Of a stretch of 9,007 nucleotides of DNA, positions 1-7,159 are shown in pieces. Positions within the stretch are counted from its first letter, which is position 1; each line of letters starts with the position of its first letter. The notes under the pieces are model-generated. The model was not told the DNA's origin, did no database searches, and was given only the letters and a program-made list of their open reading frames with translations. Source of the stretch: Waddlia sp964635295 (GTDB taxonomy: Bacteria > Chlamydiota > Chlamydiia > Chlamydiales > Waddliaceae); assembly GCA_964635295.1 (NCBI GenBank), contig CAZWOB010000080.1, forward strand, positions 1 to 9,007, written 5' to 3'. The translations under genes were made by a program, and so were the position numbers.

Positions 1-213
1 GTGAACCGCGTCTACGTCGAGGCGGCAGCCGAATCCTATCAGGCTACCTTGGCGCAGTTCGAGGCGGGAGTTGTGGACATCACAACGGTTGTCAATGCGT
101 TGACCAGTTTGGCGGATGCCCGCTACTCGCTTGTTGATGCGCAAAAGGAATGGTTCACCTCGATCGTCAATCTCGCCTACGCGACAGGAATCTTGGGAAG
201 GGAATGTAAATGA
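1..213 (+). CDS. TolC-type outer-membrane efflux factor, C-terminal end (partial)
   Basis: This is the last 70 or so residues of an outer-membrane channel protein; the gene starts before the window, so the GTG at position 1 is an internal Val codon, not a start. The fragment is one long amphipathic helical stretch with the pattern AAAESYQATLAQFEAG, then VVNALTSLADARYSLVDAQ, then a hydrophobic end at YATGIL. This is the usual closing helix pair of the OprM/TolC family, which has FEAG followed by a D-Q-type helix and a final A-x-G-x-L. The family forms trimeric channels across the outer membrane and periplasm that dock onto an RND pump. The stop TGA overlaps the ATG of the adaptor gene (ATGA), so the two are translationally coupled. 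Identification rests on a short piece plus very strong context. Confidence 0.82.
   Translation: MNRVYVEAAAESYQATLAQFEAGVVDITTVVNALTSLADARYSLVDAQKEWFTSIVNLAYATGILGRECK
195..203 (+). promoter_or_regulatory. Ribosome binding site of the adaptor gene
   Basis: The purine-rich stretch GGGAAGGGA lies inside the 3' end of the outer-membrane factor gene, about six bases before the ATG at 210. It supports that start codon and the coupled translation of the two genes. Confidence 0.6.
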
Positions 214-1295
214 AAAAAATCATGCTAGGCTTGTGCGCCTTATGCATCTTTGGGTGCGGCTCAAAGAAACCGGAAGAGAAACAGGCGCTGCCTGAAGTGA
301 AACTGGCCCCTGTTAAAGTTGAAAAGGTCTCCTACTACATTGATTCTGTAGGGAACGCGGAGGCGTTTCAATCAGTAGAGATCATTCCCCAGGTGGGCGG
401 CAAAGTGTTGGGTTATTATTTCAAGGATGGCGGCGATGTCTCCAAAGGGGATTTGCTATACAGGATCGACCCTTCCCCCTATCTGGCGGAGCTCGAAGAG
501 GCTGCTGGGAAGCTCGAAGAAGCTCAGGCTTCTTATGAATTTTTGACCCAAAAAGTGGAACGGTACAAGGGATTGCGGCCGGAGGATTATGTTTCAGAGC
601 TTGACTATCAGCAATACGTCTCTCAGCTCAAAGAGGCGAAAGGACAGGTGGACCAGTCTGAAGGGGCGCTGTTGAAGGCGAAGATCGAACTGGACTACGC
701 AACGATCACTGCGCCGTTCGATGGCAGGTGCGGAATGCACGCCTATGATCAGGGAAGCGTTGTCAGAGCGAACCAGGAAAAAGCGTTGGTTACACTGAAC
801 CAGATCACCCCTATCTACTTGTTATTCACTGTTCCTGAAAAATATCTCAACCTGATCAGAGAGTACCAGGATAAATCGGAACAGGGTTTGCAGATCATGA
901 TCACTCCTCTTGATGGAAAGAGGTCGAGCGAGATCGCTTACCTGGATTTTATCGATAATACTGTCGATCAAAATAGCGGGACGGTGAAGTTGCGGGGGAT
1001 CAGTGATAACAGCAGCAAGAGTCTATGGCCGGGACAGTATCTGACTTTCCGTCTGGAGGTCTACGACTTGGGAGAAAAGGTGCTGGTTCCGGAAGGCGCA
1101 GTCAACAAAGATACCAAGGGGAATTTTGTGCTCGCGGCAACCAAGCAGAACACAGCTGAAATCAAACGGATCGAATTAGGACAGCAGCATGGCCCTTATT
1201 TTGTAGTATTGAATGGGCTCTCAAAAGGGGACCATGTGATCGTTGAGGGGCAAAGTGCGTTGAAGCCAGGAGAAAAGTTCGAGGTTAAGAAATGA
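210..1295 (+). CDS. RND efflux periplasmic adaptor (membrane fusion lipoprotein)
   Basis: A 361-residue adaptor that bridges the inner-membrane RND transporter and the outer-membrane channel. The N-terminus is a lipoprotein signal: basic MKK, a hydrophobic core, then a lipobox IFG|C with Cys16 as the likely lipidated residue, followed by a charged linker. Residues about 57-90 form the first half of the biotinyl/lipoyl domain (QVGGKVLGYYFKDGGDVSKG). Residues about 91-160 are a helical hairpin rich in Glu, Lys and Ala. The second lipoyl half begins at ATITAPFDGRCG (164-175). A beta-barrel domain follows, with the family hallmark SGTVKLRG and LWPGQYLTFRL (256-281), and then a membrane-proximal domain with VLVPEGAV. 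Length and order match the AcrA/MexA/MdtA family. The ATG overlaps the upstream stop, and the stop overlaps the transporter start. The substrate cannot be read from the sequence. Confidence 0.95.
   Translation: MKKIMLGLCALCIFGCGSKKPEEKQALPEVKLAPVKVEKVSYYIDSVGNAEAFQSVEIIPQVGGKVLGYYFKDGGDVSKGDLLYRIDPSPYLAELEEAAGKLEEAQASYEFLTQKVERYKGLRPEDYVSELDYQQYVSQLKEAKGQVDQSEGALLKAKIELDYATITAPFDGRCGMHAYDQGSVVRANQEKALVTLNQITPIYLLFTVPEKYLNLIREYQDKSEQGLQIMITPLDGKRSSEIAYLDFIDNTVDQNSGTVKLRGISDNSSKSLWPGQYLTFRLEVYDLGEKVLVPEGAVNKDTKGNFVLAATKQNTAEIKRIELGQQHGPYFVVLNGLSKGDHVIVEGQSALKPGEKFEVKK
1281..1284 (+). promoter_or_regulatory. Ribosome binding site of the RND transporter
   Basis: GAGG sits seven bases before the ATG at 1292, inside the last codons of the adaptor gene. 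It supports this start and translational coupling through the ATGA overlap at 1292-1295. Confidence 0.55.
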
Positions 1296-4200
1296 ATCTC
1301 TCAGAACCTTTTATTCGTCGTCCGGTGATGACGACGATGGTCACCGCCGCGCTGCTCCTGTTCGGTCTGATGGCATACCGTCAGCTTCCGATCAGCGATC
1401 TGCCTGATATCTCCTTTCCGGTGATCACGGTGACGGTGACCAACCCGGGCATGGACCCGGAAACGATGGCGAACAATGTGGCCGTTCCTCTGGAACAGCA
1501 GCTCATGACAATTACGGGAATTCGGCAGGTGATCTCCTCAAGCAGGCAGGGGAACACCACCATTGTGTGCGAGTTTGACCTGTCCAAAGATATTGATCAG
1601 GCGTCGACAGACGTCAACTCCGCCATCAACAATGCCAGCGGAGACCTGCCTCCCGAACTTCCTGCGCCTCCCTCATACAAAAAATTCAACCCCGCTGACA
1701 CGCCTGTCATCTATGTCGCTGTCACATCGGAAACGATGACAATGGGAAAGCTCTACGATTATGGCTATACGATTATTGCTCAGAGACTGTCGATGCTGAG
1801 CGGCGTGTCAGAGGTTTCGATTTGGGGAAGTAAGTCAAACGTAAGGGTGAAGGTGAGCCCGGACAAGCTGGCGGCGATGAACATCGGTATCAACGAGATT
1901 GCGACAGCCCTTGTCGACGCCAACCAATCGCTGCCAAGCGGCACTGTCTATGATGAAACGATGGCGTATACGATCGTCCCTAAGGGGCAGGTGACAGATG
2001 GTGATGGATACAGCAAGTTGATCGTCGCGGAAAACCAGGGACAGCCTGTCTACGTCAAAGATATCGGTGAAGGGGTCGACAGCATTCATGATGAGGGATT
2101 TTACCTGCGCTATTGGGATAAGGAGAAGGGTGAGGTCCCTGCCGTTGTTGTTGCTGTCACTAAAGAGGACGGCGCCAATACTGTCAAACTGTGCAATGAC
2201 GTCAGGAACTATCTCAAGGTATTGGAAAAACAGCTTCCGGCTTCAATCAATCTGGGGGTTGTGTTCGATCGGTCCATCATGATCGAGGAGTCGATCAATG
2301 ATGTTATCTTAACCCTTGTGATTGCATTTATTTTAGTCGTTGCTGTCATCTTTCTATTCCTTGGGAAAGCAAGCTCTACGATCATCCCCTCGATCTCTTT
2401 ACCAGTGTCGATCTTTGGAACGTTCGCATTTATGTACGTCCAGGGCTTCAGCGTCGATATCTTGTCGATGCTGGGACTGACGCTTGTGATCGGCTTTTTA
2501 GTGGACGATGCCATCGTGGTGTTGGAAAATATCGTGCGCCATCAGCAGATGGGCAAAAATCCGCTTCAAGCGGCGTTGGACGGGAGCAAGGAGATCAGTA
2601 CGACAGTACTGTCAATGACCCTTTCTTTAAGCGCTGTGTTTTTGCCGCTTGTCTTAATGCCAGGTATTATCGGGCGTTTGTTTCATGAGATGGCAGTCGT
2701 AGTTGTCGCCTCTGTATTGATCTCCGGGTCGATCTCTCTGATCCTGACGCCGATGCTTTGTTCCAGGTTCCTTGTTCATTCGGATAAAAAGAGCAAGTTG
2801 GAAGAACAGGCGGACCGATTGATGGAAAAGCTGGTCGCGATCTACGAACCGGCTTTGGTGTGGGTGATGGGGCATCGTCTGGTTCCAATTCTTCTTGGGG
2901 TTGCCTCGGTCGTGTTTGCTGTGATCCTCTTTAAGTCGGTGCCGACCGATTTTCTGCCTCCCGGTGATACGGGAGCGATGCTTGGGGTGACGCTCGCTTC
3001 AGAAGAGGTCAGTTATGATGCGATGGCCTCGCGCCAAGACCAGGTGAATGAGATCCTGGAAAAAAACCCTTATGTCGATAAGGTGATCTCCGTGGCGAAT
3101 TTTCCGGAGCTTCTCCCTCCCAATGAAGGGGTGGTGTTTGCGGGGCTGGTCGATCTGGACAAGCGGCCGCCGATTGCGCAGGTCAAGGAGATGATCGATG
3201 AAGAATTTCAACAACTCTCGGGAATACAGCCTTTCGTAAAACCGATCCCGCAGATCAATTTGAATGTCAGCACAAGCGTTGATCGGGCTGATTACTCCTA
3301 CGCGATCTCCGGCATTGGAGATCAGAGCCTGCTATATGCAAAAGTGCAAGAGTTGACTGAGGCTCTGCAGAAAGTGCCCGAGGTGACCGATGTCAGTTCA
3401 GATCTGGAAATTTCTGCTCCTCAGGTCAGCATAGAGATCTTACGCGACCGGGCCAGTATGCTGGGAGTATCTGTTAAAACAATCGAACAGGCGATCCAGT
3501 TTAGTTACAGCGGCGCCCGCATCTCTACTTATCAGACGCCGATCAATATCTACGATCTCGTCGTACAGGTGGACGATGATTCGCGCAAGCGCCCTGATAT
3601 GCTGGACAAGATCAGAGTGAGTTCCTCACTGCCAAAAAATAACAAGACGCTGGTTCCGTTGTCCAGTGTAGTGAGAAGAGAAGTGGTCAATGGACCACTT
3701 CAGGTGAATCATATCAACCAGCTTCCTTCGGCGACGGTCTATTTCAATATCGCCCCCGGTGTAGCGCTTAGTACGGCTTTGCAGAAGGTGACGGATGAGG
3801 TCGATAAGTTTATTCCGAAACAGTTTTTTGGTTCTTTTGCGGGGCAGGCCGCTGTCTTTGAAGGAACCGGTCCCGCAATGGCCGCTCTTTTGGTGATCAG
3901 TATTTTGATTATTTATATGCTGTTGGGCAGTCTTTATGAAAATTTCTTCCATCCTTTGACGATCCTTACTACGCTTCCTGGATCGATATTCGGTGGTTTG
4001 CTCACATTGTTCATCTTTCAGTCATCGCTTTCCCTTTACGCTTTTGTCGGCATGATCGTCTTGATCGGGATCGTATTGAAAAACGGGATCATGCTCGTTG
4101 AGTTTGCCAATGAAAAAGTCTTGGAGGGACAGGAAGTGAGAGAGGCGATCATCGAGGCGTGCAAGGTACGTTTCCGTCCGATCTTGATGACGACGATCGC

Positions 4201-4384
4201 GGCAGCCATGGGCGCGCTTCCGATTGCGATCGGCATCGGCGCGGATGCTTCCAGCAGGCGCTCGATGGGGCTGATCATTTTAGGAGGTTTACTGTTTGCT
4301 CAGTTGATCACCTACTTTTTCACTCCGGTCATCTGTTATTATTCAATGGGTGGCAAGGATACAAAAAAGCCGTCAGTTCTGTAA
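1292..4384 (+). CDS. RND family multidrug efflux transporter (HAE1, MdtC-like)
   Basis: A full-length 1030-residue inner-membrane proton-driven pump, the usual family size. The N-terminus (FIRRPVMTTM then LPISDLPDISFPVITV) is the standard first transmembrane helix and entry to the porter domain. Twelve membrane segments fall in two sets: one near residue 15 plus five between 335 and 490, then one near 530-548 plus five between 864 and 1018. The two large periplasmic loops lie between. Proton-relay residues are all present: Asp405-Asp406 in GFLVDDAIVVLENI, Lys930 in GIVLKNGIMLVEFA, and Thr967 in RPILMTTIAAAMGALP, matching AcrB Asp407/408, Lys940 and Thr978. The porter-domain text (ALYDY-like KLYDYGYTIIAQRLS, NPADTPVIYVAVTS) is closer to MdtB/MdtC than to AcrB. 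No frameshift or missing motif is visible. It is the last gene of the operon; its stop lies in the loop of a terminator hairpin. Substrate is unknown. Confidence 0.97.
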   Translation: MNLSEPFIRRPVMTTMVTAALLLFGLMAYRQLPISDLPDISFPVITVTVTNPGMDPETMANNVAVPLEQQLMTITGIRQVISSSRQGNTTIVCEFDLSKDIDQASTDVNSAINNASGDLPPELPAPPSYKKFNPADTPVIYVAVTSETMTMGKLYDYGYTIIAQRLSMLSGVSEVSIWGSKSNVRVKVSPDKLAAMNIGINEIATALVDANQSLPSGTVYDETMAYTIVPKGQVTDGDGYSKLIVAENQGQPVYVKDIGEGVDSIHDEGFYLRYWDKEKGEVPAVVVAVTKEDGANTVKLCNDVRNYLKVLEKQLPASINLGVVFDRSIMIEESINDVILTLVIAFILVVAVIFLFLGKASSTIIPSISLPVSIFGTFAFMYVQGFSVDILSMLGLTLVIGFLVDDAIVVLENIVRHQQMGKNPLQAALDGSKEISTTVLSMTLSLSAVFLPLVLMPGIIGRLFHEMAVVVVASVLISGSISLILTPMLCSRFLVHSDKKSKLEEQADRLMEKLVAIYEPALVWVMGHRLVPILLGVASVVFAVILFKSVPTDFLPPGDTGAMLGVTLASEEVSYDAMASRQDQVNEILEKNPYVDKVISVANFPELLPPNEGVVFAGLVDLDKRPPIAQVKEMIDEEFQQLSGIQPFVKPIPQINLNVSTSVDRADYSYAISGIGDQSLLYAKVQELTEALQKVPEVTDVSSDLEISAPQVSIEILRDRASMLGVSVKTIEQAIQFSYSGARISTYQTPINIYDLVVQVDDDSRKRPDMLDKIRVSSSLPKNNKTLVPLSSVVRREVVNGPLQVNHINQLPSATVYFNIAPGVALSTALQKVTDEVDKFIPKQFFGSFAGQAAVFEGTGPAMAALLVISILIIYMLLGSLYENFFHPLTILTTLPGSIFGGLLTLFIFQSSLSLYAFVGMIVLIGIVLKNGIMLVEFANEKVLEGQEVREAIIEACKVRFRPILMTTIAAAMGALPIAIGIGADASSRRSMGLIILGGLLFAQLITYFFTPVICYYSMGGKDTKKPSVL

Positions 4385-4401
4385 CGAATTGACGGCTTTT
4401 T
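4364..4401. terminator. Bidirectional rho-independent terminator between convergent genes
   Basis: A perfect 12-base inverted repeat, AAAAAGCCGTCA (4364-4375) and TGACGGCTTTTT (4390-4401), is separated by 14 bases. The stem can extend inward by three more pairs (one G-T), leaving a loop of about eight bases. It has a T-run on the plus strand and, because of the A-run in the left arm, also on the minus strand. It can therefore end both the efflux operon and the collagen-like gene, whose stop is 16 bases away. The TAA stop of the transporter (4382-4384) lies in the loop, so the left arm is coding sequence. Confidence 0.9.
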
Positions 4402-4417
4402 CATAGAGAGTTCACAA

Positions 4418-5857
4418 TTACAGTTTGTGCATCGACCAAACGATCCCCGGCGAAAGCGCGCTGCCTCCCAGATTCAATCCTATGGTGAGACCGTCAGCTT
4501 CATAGAACAGCCCGATCACATCACCTGCTGAGAGGTCGACATCTCCTGCAAGAGTGACAACACCTGCTCCCAATACCGCGCGAACTGTGATAATTAGCGC
4601 GACATCGAGGTTCAGGATAGGCACGTTACCGCTCACGAGATCGGCAGCGCCGCCCACTGTTCTTCTGACAACGAAGGCGGGATTGATGCCGCTTCCCAAT
4701 GATACGCTGACTGCGGCAGTCGTCTGGAAATTGATGGTCGCTTTGATTGCGTATCTGCCTGTTTCAGGCACTGTGTAGGTTCCTGTAACTGCGTTAAAGC
4801 CAGTTCCAGTGAAATACGGTGATGTCGTTGCCCATGAATCCAGTTGAGTATCGCCACTTACAGTCAACGATGTCTTTGCTGCTGAAAACCCTTCGTGTAC
4901 AGCTTCAGGGCCTGTGGCTCCAGTTGCTCCGGTCGCTCCAGTTGCCCCCGTGGGGCCTGTCGGTCCAGTCGGGCCAGTGGGGCCTGTCGGTCCGGTAGCG
5001 CCGGTTGCTCCTGTCAATCCGGTTGTCCCTGTAGGGCCGGTGGGGCCTGTCGGACCTGTTGGTCCATCAGCTCCTGTATCGCCAGTCGGCCCGGTTGGCC
5101 CTGTGGGACCAGTGGGTCCGGTGGCCCCGGTGGCGCCTGTAAGTCCTGTGATCCCCATTGCGCCGGTGGGACCAGTTGGTCCCGTTGGTCCTGTCGGCCC
5201 AGTCGGTCCCGCGGGTCCCGTTGGCCCTCCGGGATCGCCTGCAGGTCCAGTAGGACCAGTGGGGCCTGGAGGTCCTTGAATCGGTTTTTCACACCCTCCC
5301 CCAAGGATCTCTTCTATAAGAGCGCAGTCAATGTCGTATATATTTTCGACCTGGTCAGGGTAGTTGATCTCTTTGACCCATTCTTCGATCACTTCATCTT
5401 CTTCTGTAAGTTCACTTTTCTTCACGTAGGAGAGATCTTTTACATTGTCTCTAAGAAGTTTGACAACTTCTCTTCCTTGCTGCTCTCTTGAGTTTCTGTG
5501 CTTGATGTGTTCAGTCGCGATCAACGAACCGTTTTGAAATTTTTCGATCAAATAAGGAGAGTCGATCTGATCGTGATATACAATGTAAAAATCGCCCTTG
5601 TCGTTGACGATTTCAGTCGCTCCATCACGATAGAAAAGATAGTAGGGAAGAGAGTCATGTCCCTGAATTTTCAGGACCCTTCCGTCATGATCTTTGACTG
5701 TTCCTTCAAAATAACCGGACTGCATCATTTTTCCGGTTCGGATATCAACTTTCTGTAAAATCTCCATTTCAGAGGGAAACAGGACGGAGGTAGTCGCATT
5801 TGCCGTACTGAATAGAAGGATTTGTATGCAGATTGATAAAATAAAACGTCGCATCAT
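4418..5857 (-). CDS. Secreted collagen-like protein with C1q/BclA-like C-terminal domain
   Basis: A 479-residue exported protein in four parts. Residues 1-21 are a Sec signal peptide, with basic RR, a hydrophobic core, and likely cleavage after ANA. Residues 22-194 form a mixed domain with repeated aromatic/Gly strands (SGYFEGTVKDHDGRVLKI, PYYLFYRDG) that I do not recognise. Its end holds the only two Cys of the mature protein, Cys178 and Cys189. Residues 195-318 are 41 Gly-X-Y triplets, 21 of them GPT and 34 with Thr in position Y, broken once by an extra Gly at 210. Residues 319-479 resemble the trimerising C1q/TNF-like head of BclA-type proteins (GFSA, TGTYTVPETGRYAIKATI, GLFYEADG). Such proteins form trimeric surface fibres. 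The second of two adjacent ATGs (5854) lies seven bases after AGG, so it may be the real start. The gene follows the barrel gene by 15 bases. The exact role, perhaps adhesion, is inferred. Confidence 0.9.
   Translation of the reverse strand: MMRRFILSICIQILLFSTANATTSVLFPSEMEILQKVDIRTGKMMQSGYFEGTVKDHDGRVLKIQGHDSLPYYLFYRDGATEIVNDKGDFYIVYHDQIDSPYLIEKFQNGSLIATEHIKHRNSREQQGREVVKLLRDNVKDLSYVKKSELTEEDEVIEEWVKEINYPDQVENIYDIDCALIEEILGGGCEKPIQGPPGPTGPTGPAGDPGGPTGPAGPTGPTGPTGPTGPTGAMGITGLTGATGATGPTGPTGPTGPTGDTGADGPTGPTGPTGPTGTTGLTGATGATGPTGPTGPTGPTGPTGATGATGATGATGPEAVHEGFSAAKTSLTVSGDTQLDSWATTSPYFTGTGFNAVTGTYTVPETGRYAIKATINFQTTAAVSVSLGSGINPAFVVRRTVGGAADLVSGNVPILNLDVALIITVRAVLGAGVVTLAGDVDLSAGDVIGLFYEADGLTIGLNLGGSALSPGIVWSMHKL
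4904..5275 (-). repeat. Gly-X-Y (mostly GPT) collagen triplet tract
   Basis: Forty-one 9-base units encode Gly-X-Y, mainly Gly-Pro-Thr with blocks of Gly-Ala-Thr. A longer period is visible: the pattern TGLTGATGATGPT plus three more GPT recurs 42 residues apart (5081-5149 and 4955-5023). Codons for the same residues vary between units, so the tract is a protein-level repeat with substantial synonymous change, not a recent run of identical DNA copies. Confidence 0.93.
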
Positions 5858-5860
5858 TCT

Positions 5861-5864
5861 ACCT
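5861..5864 (-). promoter_or_regulatory. Ribosome binding site of the collagen-like gene
   Basis: On the minus strand the sequence reads ACAGGTAGAATGATG. AGG is four bases from the first ATG and seven from the second. The spacing favours the second ATG (5854-5852), which would remove one Met and leave the signal peptide intact. Confidence 0.5.
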
Positions 5865-5872
5865 GTTTATGT

Positions 5873-7159
5873 TCATAAATAATTTGTCGTGTAGCAGCAC
5901 ACCCTTTCCGTTGGGATATAATTTCGACGTCTCACGCGGCCCCTTGAGTAATCCGGACAGCAAGGCCCAAGGCAGGGGTTGCAAAGAGACTCGATCGGAA
6001 TCGTGATGGACAGGCGCACTTCCGCGTTGCCCCGATTGCATTGGTCGTAATAGGCGATCCCTTCAACAGAAAAGATGTTGCGCCAGGAGACTTCCAGCCC
6101 TCCCATGACGCCTAACTTGCTGCAGTTGTCCCCCGACAGGTAATAGGCACCTATCGCAGGATACATCCAGAAATTGCAGGGGAGGCAAATGTGATGGCGA
6201 TATTCAATATCATAGCCCTGAAGCGCATTGATCCACGAGTCGACTTCAACGATATAGTCCCCAATGTAATCATCCCAAATGGTGTGGGTTGGTGTCGTCC
6301 TTTCTTTTCCTACAGGGAAGTAAGCATTCGCTCTCAAACTATATGCGCAGTTGATCCACTCCAGGCCGACACTTGCCTGACGGAACGAACGAATGTCGGA
6401 ATCGACGTAATCGATGTAGGCATTGATTCCTAGAATCGTATTTGAGCAGGGAACGTCGAAACGGGCGCCAATCCCGGCCGTCACGCCGCAATTCGCACTT
6501 TCAAAGTAGGAGCCGTTGACATCCAGAAAGATCATCGCCCCGTTTCGCCATAGGGAGCTTTCGAAGTACATCAGGCCGCCGGTGTAGATGTTCCCGTTAT
6601 ACCCAGGCCTGTCCCCGAAGTAAAAGTCTCCATACAAAAGGATCGAATCCCCGCGGCAGCAAGGATTACTCCGACGTGCATAGGAAGAACTGGAACAGGT
6701 GTTTTCTTCTTCTCTTACAGGATAAGCATAAGGCTCGGGAGCCTGTTCATAAAAAGAGTCTGCCCAGGGAGTTTCGGGCATAAAATCATACGGGACCATC
6801 TCTTGATCGGGCTCATGGTAGATCTGGTATGACTGTTCGACGGGTTCGTCAATTTCTATTTCTTTAACGGCAATGACAGGCTCCGGAACAGGACTCAGGA
6901 TCTCCTCATGTGAAGGAGGCTCCGGCATTTCTGTGACCATTTGCGGTTCTGGTTCAGGGGAGGGCTTTTTCTCCTTTGTGGAGGAGTGATCCGAGATAAT
7001 CTCTTTTGCCTCTTTGATAAGAGCCTGGAAATCTTTTTCCAGTTGCTCCAATCTGTCAATCTCTTGTGAATAGGGATCGTTTTCATTAGTCCCTGCGTTT
7101 GCATTTGAAATGCAGAGAAGAAAAAATATCCAGATGAAGTTTACTCTTTTTATCAGCAT
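5873..7159 (-). CDS. Cysteine-rich outer-membrane beta-barrel protein, inverse-autotransporter-like
   Basis: A 428-residue exported protein. Residues 1-22 are a signal peptide ending in ANA. Residues about 31-57 are a charged, probably coiled-coil helix (RLEQLEKDFQALIKEAKEII). Residues about 65-150 are a Pro/Glu-rich linker suited to the periplasm. Residues about 171-390 show alternating strands with aromatic girdles: GLMYFESSLWRNGAMIFLDV, LGINAYIDYVDSDIR, VGLEWINCAYSLRANAYFPVG, LQGYDIEYRH and GVMGGLEVSW. The order of LGINAYIDY, RANAYFPVG, QGYDIE and a late GLEV-like strand follows the barrel domain of intimin/invasin (inverse autotransporter beta domain). No adhesin passenger follows; instead there is a 38-residue tail rich in Cys and Arg. 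The mature part has 16 Cys, unusual for an outer-membrane protein but like the disulfide-linked envelope of chlamydiae. The start has no strong Shine-Dalgarno sequence; it was kept because it alone gives the signal peptide. Likely co-transcribed with the collagen-like gene. Confidence 0.82.
   Translation of the reverse strand: MLIKRVNFIWIFFLLCISNANAGTNENDPYSQEIDRLEQLEKDFQALIKEAKEIISDHSSTKEKKPSPEPEPQMVTEMPEPPSHEEILSPVPEPVIAVKEIEIDEPVEQSYQIYHEPDQEMVPYDFMPETPWADSFYEQAPEPYAYPVREEENTCSSSSYARRSNPCCRGDSILLYGDFYFGDRPGYNGNIYTGGLMYFESSLWRNGAMIFLDVNGSYFESANCGVTAGIGARFDVPCSNTILGINAYIDYVDSDIRSFRQASVGLEWINCAYSLRANAYFPVGKERTTPTHTIWDDYIGDYIVEVDSWINALQGYDIEYRHHICLPCNFWMYPAIGAYYLSGDNCSKLGVMGGLEVSWRNIFSVEGIAYYDQCNRGNAEVRLSITIPIESLCNPCLGPCCPDYSRGRVRRRNYIPTERVCCYTTNYL

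Noticed and set aside
1..3. GTG as the start of a small 70-residue protein
   Set aside because: The window opens inside a longer gene; the sequence matches only the C-terminal end of an outer-membrane efflux factor.
2209..2888. Minus-strand frames inside the transporter gene
   Set aside because: They lie wholly within a gene with intact family motifs, and show no domain, signal or ribosome binding site.
4904..5275. CRISPR array or DNA satellite
   Set aside because: Units are 9 bases, there are no spacers, and the repeat follows the Gly-X-Y reading frame.
4914..5279. Open frame on the plus strand encoding repeated APV/GPV, opposite the collagen tract
   Set aside because: It is the mirror of the GGN-CCN-ACN repeats, which read as GPV on the other strand. 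It has no signal, no ribosome binding site and no end domains.
4895..5491. Cys/Gly/Ser-rich 198-residue plus-strand frame resembling a cysteine-rich protein
   Set aside because: This is another antisense shadow of the 9-base repeat; composition is forced by the repeat, and the real gene on the minus strand has a signal peptide and recognisable domains.
6191..6433. Plus-strand 80-residue frame inside the barrel gene
   Set aside because: It is antisense to conserved barrel strands and has no recognisable content.
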